Shown here one piece after another: positions 20,226 to 31,600 of a DNA stretch of 64,000 bases. The stretch is from Corythucha ciliata (Eukaryota; Arthropoda; Insecta; Hemiptera; Tingidae). The stretch lies in assembly GCA_038030265.1 (NCBI GenBank), contig CM075937.1, positions 10,230,001-10,294,000 of the forward strand. The letters are read 5' to 3'. The stretch's first letter is position 1. Each line of letters begins with the position of its first letter. The notes under the pieces were generated by a model. The model worked only from the letters and a program-made list of their open reading frames with translations. It was not told the DNA's origin and searched no databases. Made by a program: the position numbers and the translations under genes.

Positions 20226-23200
20226 GAAATTTTTGCAAAACAGCTTTTAGGACGTGAAAACACTCCAAAATCAGTTTCGGTACGGTGGCAAAACTGGAGA
20301 TTTTGACATCAATCAGAGTGATGACTGTCTCAGAAATCAATTGATTGCCTCGGAGCATTCGTCTTTGTCGCAGGAGAAACTGTGAAATCTTCAACACTTT
20401 GATGGTACTTGCCCCCTTTTGTCACCACTATTTTTATGCTGTTCACCTCTAGCCTGATGCTCATAGTTCCCCCGCCCCACTTCCCCCGTAGCAGAGTGCA
20501 TTCTAGTTTGTTTATGTTCTTCGTGTTTGACTGAGATAAAAGCCGCCTTCGTACATACGAAGCCTATTACCCAACCTTCCCCCACCCTCCTATCACGACC
20601 TTCAACGTCAACACTGTGAAAAGCTTATCTTCTGGGCGAAATATTCACATTGACGCTATCCCCTCCCGTCCTACTACTGAGAGTGACGAAGCGACCTACA
20701 TTTTAAGATTTCCAGGCGTTGTATATCAGTCCACGCTCCGTCTACATTTTGATTTTTGTTTTTTACTTTGAGTTTTTTTTTCTCGAAGTAATTCATAACT
20801 GCTCCAGACAAGTTCTCTATTTCTATTTGTGAAGTGGCTCCAAAATCGTCTATTTATGGGGCTGTCGCCATTCAAAGGAAGCTTCCCCCCCCTCCTTTTT
20901 TACGATCCGTGGAAAATGAGCGGTTTGTGGATGGGAAAGGGGATGAAATCTTTTTCTCAAGAACCTAGCATTTTTTTTTTTTTTTTTCACTCTACCGTCA
21001 ATTATGGTAATGCCCTTTCTTGAACGATCTTTCGCCCTAAACTTTCCACCATTTTTAAGAAAGCAGCCCGTTATGATGGGAGGGGGGGGGTTGTGAGTGT
21101 TAGTGAGCAGAGTGATCGGAAGTGAATTGACAAGAAATCCCCCTTTTCACCTTAAACACACGGCAGGATTTATTTTATTTCATTTCTCTCCATTACGTCC
21201 CGTTTCCACTCGACACCGCCCACAAAAACTTTTTTTTTTTTTTTTTTTTTTACCGCGCTTTAAAAATAGGCCATCGGAATAGTAAAACCGTCTTATGCGG
21301 TGTGTCGATCGATTGCAATAAAAACCCTTCCAACAACATAAAAAAAAAAACCGTGGAGCTTGGGACAATATATGCCTTAACAAGGTTGTAAGAACGACGG
21401 GTGAAGACGAGGAATGAGTGAAGGGAGAATGGGGGGGGGGTGAGAATTGCCCTTCGTTAACCTGGTTTCAAGTACCCTGATAACCCTCTCCTCACACGAC
21501 GCCAGTCTCATCTTATTTCACTTTTAACGTTCCGAGATAAAAAGGGAAATGAATAATGTATGCTTATACAACCACCCTTGCTGGGGGTAATTACCGCTTG
21601 GATGAACTTGGAAATTACAGGCTCATGGCAGGGAAAATGATGCGGGGGGGGGGAGGAATGGGTGAAGAAAACTCGTTGTGTTCTAAATGACGAATGAAAA
21701 TTGCTTGATGCAATAGAAAGATGGAGCATAAAAGCCAATTTTCTTTAATTCGACCGTAATTAAAAGGCAGGTCGATAAAAAAAAAAGTTTTCCTTGAAAG
21801 GTAGAAAATCATTTATCGCTGCTATTAGGTCAGTTGGCAATATTTATGGTAGGAGGGGGTGAAGTTCATGTATAGTAAGTTGTATGACGGGTTGAAGAGT
21901 TAAGAAGAAAGAGGATGAAAACTTTTTCTATTGGTATGACGAGTACCTGGAAGGCGGGTAGGTTGAAAGCAGAATAAATAAAGTAACGATAAGGGGAAAA
22001 AACTAACGCACAACGCCATCTGAAAGGCACGTAGCCGTGGGGGGCTTTCTCACGATGAGAGAGCGGATTTTATGAGAAGAAAATTGGTTGGTGTGGCAAT
22101 GGAGCGGGGGGAGGGTTTCTGGATTCCGTGATGTCCATTTTCTTCTTTCACCCGACCTGCCGATTCCATCGCCTCTACCCACAGTCGACGATAAGAAGAA
22201 AATCAATTTCACCATTTCCCTCAGGTCGTTTCGCTCATTATTTTATGAAATCACACAGTCCCTTGACAACGCATTATAAGCTGACGAGTGTCTCGCACGA
22301 TAAGACAGCAGCGCCTTGTAATGGGGGACGAGGCTCTCACCGCACCATTACTGAAATGAAGTGTCGCAATGGGTCCAGACCATATCTCCCCCCCCCCCAC
22401 CCACAACTTTTCCATCCCCTAGCACCCGTGACCTCTGAACTATTTTTGTTTCCAGCCTGCGTCCGAAATCGTGACAAGGCCAATGTTTACTGGACGCAAA
22501 GACCGACGCCACCGCCGCAACAGTTACACCCCCGTCATGCAGGGGTTGCTTGCTTGATGCTCATCGGTAGGTTGGTACCAACAGTCTTAAACGGTGAAAC
22601 ACTGCACATCGTAGGAAAACAAAAATAAGTCACGCATCTCTCACGTTTATTATCGTCATGAACGGCTGGTTTCGTCCACTCTGTTCCTCGTTCACAGAGA
22701 AAGAGAATCAACTAACTCGTCGCTTCGGGGCCATTGCAAGCACCAGCACAATCGCCAGGTCACGCGTGTTGTTGCCTACCTTATGAAAACACACGAAAAA
22801 AAATGCATTTTCGTCCACTCACTGTTGTTATTCATTTCGCACAAAAAAGACGAAATTAACGTGAATCAAAGATGGCGAGGGAACACTGTTAAGAGAGGGG
22901 TGAGTGAGAGGGGGAATTCCCTCAGGCGAAGTAATTCACTATTTTAATCATCGTTGTTTCCTTCTTGATAATACCTCGGTCGTATTGGAATTTCAAATTT
23001 TCCATCCCCGCGCACCCCCCACCCACTCACTGTATCCAAAAAGGGCACTTCAACTTATAATACCGAATATAAATTATTCAAGACGCATCCTTGCAATAAA
23101 AGGCTCAAAAGAATATTGAAAAAGGAAAAGTTGATAAAAGTAAAGTGTTGAACTTCCTCCCAAAGTTAAGAAAAGCTCTAAATGTAACAAACGACAGCAG

Positions 23201-23444
23201 GGAATTGTGATGGTGGATAAGTGGAGAAGGAGGGAGTGAAGCATTCTTTACGAGATAGGAAATGAAGCCATAAAGAATGGTTCTGCCCTTTTGCTTCCGT
23301 TTTTATAAATTAAAACCACTCAAAAAACGTCATTGTAGTTTTGTACGCGGAGCAAATTGTATTTTCTATAGTCACAGGAATGTTTTCATTATTTCTGGAA
23401 GCAGAAAATAAGCAAATCTGAGCGTATTTTACTTTTTCATGCCA

Positions 23445-23480
<36 letters not shown>

Positions 23481-24150
23481 ATGAGTCCCGAGGGAGAAAC
23501 AGCCTCTCGGAGCAATTCTCCATGCGCTGGAGGTATAATCCCGGATTTTCGATAATTCTATCCTGCAGCTGCTTCAAAACAATAGTGGACAGGGATGGTA
23601 GAGGGGGGAGTGGAGAGCTAGAAATGAAGTCACTCTCTGCAGTGCTGAAGACGTGACGCTATTCAAGCAAAAAAAAAAAAAAAAAAAACTGAAACACGTT
23701 GGTGGGTTTATTCTACTTTTCTGACAATAGTTGGCAAGACTCAAAATAAAAATAAAATAAAATCTGTCCGATTGCACGTGTATAAAATAATTCGCACAGG
23801 CGGCAACGCGCCATTGTTTTCCCAGTCTTTTGTTGGCTGAAGTTGACTGACGAGGTCTTCCCAAACTGTATAGATACATGTGAGAAAGTGACAAATCGAA
23901 TTCCTTTGTAGGTTTAAACGTCTTCTTGTTTGTCTCATGTGGCGGAGCAATACCGGTGGTGGAGGGGGAGGAAGAGTTAGTCCAAGAAACTTTCATTGTC
24001 TTTCTCGGGCCTTGTATATACATATTTATTCAAATAGGTACGTCAGGAACGTGGCTTGATCCCGTTTCATAATAGTAGTTTGAATCCTCGGGTGAAGGGA
24101 TGAAATCCCCGCTGAAAAGTTTCGTGCCAGTCGATAAATTGTGTTCGAAG
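19726..24150. other. No gene recognised; homopolymers and simple repeats
   Basis: No frame in this 4.4-kb stretch resembles a known family. It carries T/A runs (20196-20220, 20970-20988, 21231-21252, 23669-23687), G runs (20033-20044, 21081-21090, 21430-21440, 21643-21651) and C runs (22388-22397). The 166-codon frame at 22128-22628 and the 149-codon frame at 23574-24023 lack any domain signal. Confidence 0.45.
23449..23478. repeat. (CT)15 microsatellite
   Basis: Fifteen uninterrupted CT units. Confidence 0.95.
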
Positions 24151-24459
24151 TAGTCAAGGAAAATGGGTCGAACCCTCTCCCCCCCTATCACCTCCACTGG
24201 TGCCTTGTGCCGTCATTCTGATTGACTCACTAAAAACACAATTCTGTAGGATTGACTCCCTAAATCGCTGGAATCCTATTTCACGGGCCAAATTCCAAGA
24301 CCAAATTCGTGACATTGAAAACGACCGAACAAATAATTTTTGCGCGTTTCTGTTGGAAACTCGTTCTTCCCAGAACGATGTGTGCTCGTGAGAATCGGGG
24401 TAAGAGTCTACGACTGACAAGTTGTCAAGCCGATGGTTTTGAATATTCGATTGAGTTGG

Positions 24460-24867
24460 TTAGAAAGCATACTTAACGATGGGGCTTGAGGCGAAATGAA
24501 ATGTACCTGCCGCTGGATCAAGTATCATTCTCGAATGTTTCATGAAATAGTATCCTAGCATAACGGGAATGGTTAAATTAGGCACAATAGAGAACTTGTA
24601 CCTAGTTTGGTATCCCCCAATAGTTAAATCAAAGTCGGCATATTTGGTGATACTAATGACATCTTTGTTGGCCAGTGAAACCTTACAAGCACACGTCGTA
24701 TGCGGGGGTCCGGTTAGAATGTTTTCTAAAATGGAAAAAAAATGTTCGCTGATGGCCGAAATAGATGCTCCTGTATCGAGTAGGGCGCGCTGAGGGGTGT
24801 TTTGGATGAAAACGTCAATTTCATTGGACGTACTCAATGAAATGGTATACATTGAGTCGCCCCGCTC
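24460..24867 (-). CDS. Retropepsin-like aspartic protease of LTR element
   Basis: About 136 residues. The active-site signature ALLDTGASISAIS lies near residues 29-41, and the C-terminal half has the hydrophobic-Gly pattern expected before the second flap (PVMLGYYFMKHSRMILD). Retropepsins cut Gag and Pol precursors in the particle. The frame is continuous with the upstream gag frame across a single TGA (24874-24876), so the protease is expected as a Gag-Pro readthrough product and the listed start (GTG at 24868-24870) need not be a true initiation site. It ends at a TAA at 24460; no pol follows in frame. Confidence 0.75.
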   Translation of the reverse strand, partial: ERGDSMYTISLSTSNEIDVFIQNTPQRALLDTGASISAISEHFFSILENILTGPPHTTCACKVSLANKDVISITKYADFDLTIGGYQTRYKFSIVPNLTIPVMLGYYFMKHSRMILDPAAGTFHFASSPIVKYAF

Positions 24868-24873
24868 CACTAG

Positions 24874-25668
24874 TCAGTCTGATTTAGCATTCGATGGTGG
24901 TGGGGTCTTGGTTCGCTTGTTGTTTTTTAATTCCCTTTTTTCATTCTTTTTTGATTTCTGGTGGTGCTGACTCGATTCCGAAGAAATGTTTGATGCTGCT
25001 TGAGTCTGACTTAGGAATTTTTTAACCTCAGGACTTGCTAGTGTATCTTGAGAAATCACATAGAACGTTTGGTTTTGCCTTGTCGAGTTGTTGTCAACTC
25101 CGGCTCGAGTAGCTGTGGACGCAAATGTTGGTGACCTATTGTTACCTTGAAATGTCACAGAAGCTTGGCTATGACGCTTTTCACCAAAAGAGGGACGGAT
25201 GCCTGACCGTTGAGGCGATTGGCGAGCTACGCGTTGGCCTGACGCATATTCTGTCATGCTCTTGGTCGGGTTATTATACCAGAATTTAGGTGTTTGGGCG
25301 TTCCAATTGCGCCATGATGACTGAGTATAGGAGACCAATTGCGCCTGGTCGATCTCTTGGGCGAACTTAAAGAGATCGTCCATAGAGGTTGGTTGGGCCC
25401 TAAAGTGAAATTTCGCCCGTGTAATCCCATTGGCCCCGGCGAGTGTTGCTGGGAGTATTTGGTCTATTGGGTGGTCTAAAATTTTAGCGATCTTAATTTT
25501 CCTAGCGCAATAATCCGAGAAGGATTGGCTTTGTAACTGCGGTTCGTAAACATAATGTAGTTTTAGGTTTGTTATACTTAGGAAATTTAAGCATCGAGTA
25601 AAGAGTTCCTCCTTTAGGACCTCGAAAGATATTTTTTTTAAGTGTTTAGCAAAAATCTGGTTAAGCAA
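24874..25668 (-). CDS. Gag-like protein, core and C-terminal region
   Basis: A 264-residue frame starting at an internal Met; the same frame is open further upstream to about 25940, so the true protein is longer. The N-terminal part is helix-rich and resembles retrotransposon Gag capsid sequence (LLNQIFAKHLKK, FSDYCARKIKIAKILDHP, FKFAQEIDQA). The C-terminal part is polar and Lys/Asn/Ser-rich (KKNEKRELKNNKR), likely RNA-binding, without a CCHC knuckle. It ends in TGA followed by CTAG and an open protease frame. Family identity is inferred from the context and general Gag-like character. Confidence 0.6.
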   Translation of the reverse strand: MLNQIFAKHLKKISFEVLKEELFTRCLNFLSITNLKLHYVYEPQLQSQSFSDYCARKIKIAKILDHPIDQILPATLAGANGITRAKFHFRAQPTSMDDLFKFAQEIDQAQLVSYTQSSWRNWNAQTPKFWYNNPTKSMTEYASGQRVARQSPQRSGIRPSFGEKRHSQASVTFQGNNRSPTFASTATRAGVDNNSTRQNQTFYVISQDTLASPEVKKFLSQTQAASNISSESSQHHQKSKKNEKRELKNNKRTKTPPPSNAKSD

Positions 25669-25862
25669 TGGATTTTGCTGCAGTGTTGCCGCATGGAAAA
25701 AAATTAAATAAAAGACATCTTGTGCAATTTCATTTAACTCAAGGAGTTTATACAGGAATCGAAATATCGATCTCGGTTCGTGAGAGGCGAACTTGGGTAG
25801 TTTTTCGATGAGACGTAGAAGTGGTTCGGCTAATTTGAGCTGCGTGAAGTGAGTATTGGGGC

Positions 25863-26390
25863 TTATCGGTGTTGTGTTCGCCAGAAATGTAGGCCAAGAG
25901 GCTGATGTGCGAACGAAGCATCCGGATTCTCACCTCCTGAAGAAGGAGTCTGGGCTGGATGGTCAAGTTTACCTAAGATCTCGGGTTCTGGTTGAGAATG
26001 ATGGAGATGGGTCGGGGGTACCTGACTATCTTTAGCAGTTAAAAGAGACGTAATGGCGGCAAGTTGCTTTTGAATCGCGTCGTATTTAGAATCGTGATTT
26101 GATGACGCTTTTTTCAAACTATTGATTTCGGTTTGTTGTCCTGAAATTGTTTTGTGTAACGCCGTTACATTTCGATCAAGGGTTTGGATCATAACGTACA
26201 ACTTGTCCGTGGTAACCTTACAGCATTCATTTAAGAATCTAGACTTAAGTTCGGATCTCAATTTAGTATAATTTTCCAGTGTGATGTTACTGCACCGCTC
26301 ACAACGGATTGTTTGGCAGCCTGTGCAAACAAGGTATTTCTCGTCTTGTAAAAACTTGTACGAGCAGTTTGAACAAGATGTATCTGTCAT
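25863..26390 (-). CDS. Gag-like N-terminal region with zinc cluster and coiled coil
   Basis: Started here at the Met of the MTDTSCSNC sequence (26390); the frame is open 30 codons further upstream, but that part is low-complexity Pro/Ile-rich. Residues 6-38 hold three CxxC pairs (CSNC, CTGC, CERC) spaced like a treble-clef or PHD/RING-type zinc finger. The next ~90 residues have a heptad-like pattern (LDRNVTALHKTISGQQTEI) consistent with a coiled coil. The frame ends at 25863, and the downstream Gag core is in another frame that overlaps from about 25940, so a frameshift, mutational or programmed, joins the two. Nucleic-acid or protein binding is inferred. Confidence 0.55.
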   Translation of the reverse strand: MTDTSCSNCSYKFLQDEKYLVCTGCQTIRCERCSNITLENYTKLRSELKSRFLNECCKVTTDKLYVMIQTLDRNVTALHKTISGQQTEINSLKKASSNHDSKYDAIQKQLAAITSLLTAKDSQVPPTHLHHSQPEPEILGKLDHPAQTPSSGGENPDASFAHQPLGLHFWRTQHR

Positions 26391-29300
26391 GATGTATGTC
26401 GAGATTGGTGAGAAGCGGGAAATTATTGGATTGATTGACAAAACGGGCGGATGGGGTGGGGGTAAACAAAAATAAATCAAAATAGTTATCTTCCGGGTTC
26501 TGTGAAAGGAAATGGAAAAACAAAAATAAGATTAGGGACTCTTGTTTAATGACAAAGACGAAAGGATTAGAAAAGGAAGAAAAACGCCCTTTGGACCGAT
26601 GTCACACCTGACGCAAATGACAAATTCAAAAGTACACGACAAATCAAAATAAATGCTTATTTAAGAAAAACAATAGACAAAAAAGGGGTTCTAAACCCAA
26701 GGGATGCCACTTGAGACGAAAACGCCGGTTACCAATGGTACGTGCGTTCTGGCTCGAGATTATAGTGGAGTGGAGCTACGTCAACGAGACTAGAGGGGAA
26801 AAAAACTGATACCTTTTAGGCCGCATTAAAGGAAAATGATACTTCGTATATTCACAAATAATAATAATATCTTCGAAAGAAATTTCCACAAATAAATTTT
26901 ACTCACGATGGAGTCGAGGAAAAGGAGCGAGGAAAAGAAGCTTTGAGGCGACGGTGGCTCGGACGGAACTGCCTTTCTCTCCGAGTCCGATAAGGGTCCT
27001 TTCGTCCTTCCCAAGTCTGATCGTTTGATGATGGGGGGGGGGTGTCGGAGCGATTGTAAGTTGTTCCTCACAACGCCCCTGCCTGAAACTCGCACACTTG
27101 TAATTTCACAAAAATAACGACCAAAAACGAAGCAATTTAGGCGGATATTCAGCCCAGGACTTGCAATTTCACTGAAATTATGGCCTGGAACTTGCAATAA
27201 TATCGAATACTATTCAGCAATTCAGTTAATAAACTTCCTGGCTGATTTTTATTTTCAGTTTGTATAATATCAATACGTATATTTTATGTATTTTTCCACT
27301 TCTGCCTGGAAATTAACAGTTCCCCGCAGAAACTTGCCAAACAGGAATTTTTTTCAAAAAACCCGTCATAAAGCAAAGCGTGATTTCTAGCCCATGTACC
27401 AATAGGTTGATAATAGTCAATAATTACTAAGCTTTTCATGCTCTTAACGCCTCATAATTAATTGTGTTTTAACGCATTATTCATTAAACGCTTAAAGTTT
27501 TATAATTAGGCTTATCGCTGCGTTTACTTTGTGTTAATTAAACTACAAAAAAGAAGAAAAAAAAAAAAAATGATCGGAGGGGCGATGGTTGGCGGGAGTG
27601 AAAAAAGTGTCAACAAGCATTATTTATGCATACACGCGTTGATGTCTCGGTCACGTATTTTCTGGCTTGCATGAAGACCATATCACCCCACTTTCACCCT
27701 TTTTTTTTTTTCATTTCAAAGGATATGTAGATTTGTTTGCTGGTAAATGGGTGGGGGGAGGGGTAGATACGGATCTTATTTAATATAAAAATATTAGTGT
27801 TTTCATTTAATTTTCTTTGTTCTTGAGTCTAATTATGCAAATATGTGAAAAATGGCCACGGAAATGGGTTTGGTGTGGTGGTGGTAGGCCGTGGGGGGGG
27901 GGGAGAGATTAAAGCAAGTTTTGTGGCGTACAAACAGGGTCTTATAATTTCGACCGAGAAAAACCGTTTATCCCTCACTGTAGGTGGTGGGGGGGTTGCC
28001 CTCCTGCCAGTGCCATCCATTCAGTTCCTTTAATATCGTTCTAGTACGTGACAGGTCATTATTCTTCTATCCCACCAACCCCACCCCCCCAGCATCACAC
28101 CAAACCAAAAAACGTCTCGTTCGAGTTTGAGTCGAGTACTCCGTGAGATGATTTCAGACTTTGGAGAGTGACGGGAGAGGATTTTTCTAAATAATGAGAC
28201 GAGTCAAACTCGATTGAGACGAGTATAGCCTCAGTCACTCAACCGCATCCCCCAAAATGTGACTGAGTGGCTGCAATCTTCCTCCGTTTTGAGTGATGGG
28301 AAGTGAGAATTCAGCTGATTTGCAAGGATTTGCAAATGTTTTACCATCAAAGTTGTCCGATTTGAGGGTCATCCCCTAAATTTTTGCCCCCCTTCTTGTT
28401 TTATTCGGGGCAATTTTTTTAAAAATCTCCACTAAGATCCCATTCTGATCTCTTCTAATTTTAGCCTTTTCCACCAACTCAAGGAGTTTATGAAGAAAAA
28501 GAAAGAAAGAATGAAAAAAAAAAAAAAAAAAAAACGAGCGACTGTTACACGAAAAAACCAAACGTGTTTCAGTTCGCATTTACCGTGGATCGCAGTGGTG
28601 GTAGTTGGGTGTCGGTAATAATGTGCTCGGTTAAAATGAAGGACCTACTGAAAGGCTGTCTTCTTCCTCCTGACGTGTCCTCCTCTTCGTCGTTTGATTA
28701 CGGTGGGTTTTTTTTTTGTGTAAAGTTATTTCTATCAAGAATATATGCCCCGTAAATAACAGTTTTATGGGCAAGAGTGTTCTATTTGTTCGGAAATGAA
28801 TTTAATAACCACTGTAACGACTGTAGAAGTTTATTTGTTCGTTAATTCACCGTTTAATAGCTATAACCTAATTCAATTCAATCGGTAATTTCATTTTAAT
28901 TGGTACTTAGGCAGAGCAATCCAAACATGTTGCAACGGTGCCTTTATTATAAATTATTTCAAACTAGGGCAAACAAGCAATCTCGTCAAGGTAATAATTT
29001 CTATCCAAGTGGCATAATTTTAGGAATTTCAAAAGAAATAACGCCCCCCTCCCGCCCACCAACCCAACATTTATAATCCGTGGACTTTGATTAATGATGT
29101 AAATATCGAATTCCATACAGTAGCCTCTGTTTATCTGACCAAAAAAGAAAAAAAAGAAGAGATTTTGCAAACTGCGAAATGTTTACTGCCGTTAATATCT
29201 TCGGCGCATTTTAAATTACCAGAAGACTCTTCTCGATTAAAGTATAAAATCGAAAGTTCTATGGTAGTTCTAAGGGCGAAAAAAGGGGAAAAACCCTCAA

Positions 29301-30589
29301 ATTGATTAAGCCAGTATCTTACAGAGGAAAAGGAGCTTTCGGTTTTTTTTTACAGAATCCCTCCCTCCCCCTCTCGCCGACCAGCTTTATTTCCCTCGAA
29401 ACCTGAAGTAACCGAGGCGGCCGTGGTGTGGTAAATGAAGTAGATTGAGGAAACCACTTTAAGCATACCCGGTAAAACCCTCCCTCGTCAAATGGGTGCG
29501 CCTCGAGGAGTCATGAATGATGATGTGTGGCGGGGAAGGAAAGGGAGGTGAAACTGAGTAGTGTTGTTTAAGGTTACGCCCGAAGGGTAAATAGGGGATT
29601 TTAAGGGGAATGAAACATAAAAAAAAAAAACCTCCTGAAGTATCGCACATCAGACCCCCGACCATTTTGTTCAACTGAGCAGTCAAATGACCGGGGAAAT
29701 TGAGTTAGGTAGGGAAGAAAAGAATCGTGCTGTAAATGAAGAGATCCTTTTGACACCGTTCGAAATAAGAATCTTTTCGTGAAAACAAAAAATATTTCAA
29801 TCTCTCTCCTGTGATCTCTTACAGGTCACAAGATTAACAGAAATGAGAGGGGTTTCCCTCTCCACTGGCTAATAAACTCGCTGCCCCCCCCCCACCTGCC
29901 AATGACATTTAATTATCCAACTGTAAAGGGCACAATAATTTTAAAGACATCATTTCGGTTCAAAAGTTTGGGGAACTGGCGTGGGAGTGAAGGATTGTTC
30001 TAACAATTCCAACAACCGGGGCACTACACAGCAAATTTTTTTTTTTATATTTTGGAAAATGATGAAGTAAAAGGCGAGGAGGTGTGAAAAGAGCGCCAAA
30101 TCAAGCGGGACATTCGAGGAACTCCTCCCATTTGTTGAAAAAGTACCGTAGCAAACCGATAAATTGCTCGCAGAATCGACAAAAATTAATAAAGAAGGAA
30201 ATTCAGCTATTATTTTCACGTATACTGATTTTCCTTAACAGGCGAAACTACTGTATTGCCTGATTAGTGGAAATTTTACCGGGTATAGGTGCTGTTCGTT
30301 TTACTCGGAGAAGAGTGGAGCCCCTCCCGCCCTCCCATCCATCAATCCCTCCATTCCTCACACGACTTCCAACCGACACAACAAATACCTCAAATTGTCA
30401 TTGAACGACCTGCGTGAGAACGTGCGAATTAAGACAAACCGCCTGAAAGATACCTCAAAATCTCACTCAAAGCCGAACGATTGACTTATTGGCAAGAACC
30501 GAACTGCTGAAGTCCACGCGATGCCTCGCCCCGAAGTCCCAGCAGCGGCCGACGACTCGTCCAACAATCTGACACGGAGAGCTATACCA
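26391..30589. other. No gene recognised
   Basis: No convincing coding region. Homopolymers occur near 27033 (G), 27555 (A), 27702 (T), 27891 (G), 28520 (A), 29885 (C) and 30030 (T). At 28110-28225 short inverted segments related to cgtctcgttcgagtttgagtc and gactcaaactcg-like sequence suggest a small decayed MITE. Confidence 0.4.
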
Positions 30590-31345
30590 ACAGCCAATCG
30601 TGCAATGTCGCTAATTAGCGGATAAATGACGAAAAAGTGCCGTTTCGCGGATAAAGAGTACAGAAAAGCGCAAATAAACGGCTAAAATTGAAAGAAAATA
30701 GCTAATAAACGGTTAAAATGGAGAAAAACGACAATTCGCAGTTAAATATATGATACACTTATTCATGGCAAAAATTGGAAACACCAATACGCGGCTAAAA
30801 GCGAGGGAAACTTCTAATCGCCGACTAAAACAAATAAAATCGCTAATTCATATCTAAAAACGCTGCGAATTATCGAACAATGCCTTATTATTTCGACTGT
30901 ATATAGGTTTATTATTCATGGATGTAGTCAAATCCGGCTTGAAATTACGTGAAAATCGACACACCACACGCCTATGATCCCAAGTCCTTTGAAAATCCCC
31001 ATTTTGGACCCGCTTTTGGGCGTTATTTGATCAAACTGATCAGATGTTAGGGCCAACTAGACGCCAAATGGAGCCTATGTGCGAAAGAACGAGTTTTTTC
31101 GAGCAATCCTAGGGCAAGATATGGCCCGGACGGCGGACGGACATTTTTTTTTTTATTTCAGTTTTGGATTCTACGCACTTTGAAACGTAAAACTACAAAT
31201 TTGGGGGGGGGGGAGTCAAAAAATTGTTTTTGCGATACGATTACAAAGACTTATTATTGAGAAATAATAAGTCATAATTGAGAAATATCAATAATTAGCG
31301 GATAAATATAGAAGGAAAAGCGCTCACTCGCGGATAAAGTGAAGA
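30590..31345. repeat. Type B repeat blocks with unrelated middle segment
   Basis: Type B units (gctaaaattgaaagaaaa, aaaacgacaattcgcagtt) fill 30590-30870, and short related units occur at 31255-31340. The middle (30880-31250) is unclassified. Copia element 1 inserted at the right end of this block, and type B units resume just after it at 38270, so one array was split. Confidence 0.55.
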
Positions 31346-31347
31346 AC

Positions 31348-31470
31348 TGTTGGACTAGGTAATTTTGTACACAGCTTCCAACATATTGATAATATTTTAT
31401 TCAATTTTTTTGTTGTCCTAATAAAAAAATAGTGTTTCTGTTTCATTCGTTCACGACTCTGCTACCAACA
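31348..31470 (+). repeat. 5' LTR of Copia 1
   Basis: Starts tgttggactaggtaatttt and ends gctaccaaca; 123 bases with TG..CA ends. It matches the interrupted 3' LTR with several substitutions. Confidence 0.88.
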
Positions 31471-31486
31471 GGTTATGGCGCCCATG
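31471..31486 (+). promoter_or_regulatory. Primer-binding site of Copia 1 (half-tRNA type)
   Basis: ggttatggcgcccatg directly follows the LTR end. It resembles the ggttatgggc site of Drosophila copia, which is complementary to the anticodon-arm region of initiator methionine tRNA, so an internal tRNA fragment primes reverse transcription. A similar site follows the Copia 2 LTR. Confidence 0.7.
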
Positions 31487-31600
31487 TCCAATTAAAAGCG
31501 TGATTGTGAACGATTACAGAAAAGTGGCAGTTCAAAAAAGCCAAGACGTAAAACGAATAAGACGCTAGAGAGTTAAAAAGAAAAACGAAAGATCGAAGAA

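Larger units (their letters stand above)
24460..26390 (-). mobile_element. Fragment of a second LTR retrotransposon (gag and protease)
   Basis: Minus-strand frames give a Gag-like protein with an N-terminal zinc cluster and coiled coil, a Gag core, and an aspartic protease. No reverse transcriptase or integrase follows below 24460, and LTRs were not found on either side, so the element is truncated or rearranged. It differs in sequence and organisation from the Mag-like element at 12.6-17.5 kb. Confidence 0.7.

Noticed and set aside
22128..22628. 166-codon plus-strand open frame
   Set aside because: No domain, low-complexity Pro/Ser/Phe composition, crosses a C homopolymer; expected by chance in a non-coding region.
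23574..24023. 149-codon minus-strand open frame
   Set aside because: Contains a run of phenylalanine from a poly-A stretch and no recognisable domain.
24154..24420. 88-codon minus-strand frame after the protease considered as start of pol
   Set aside because: It shows no reverse transcriptase motif, and no RT follows.
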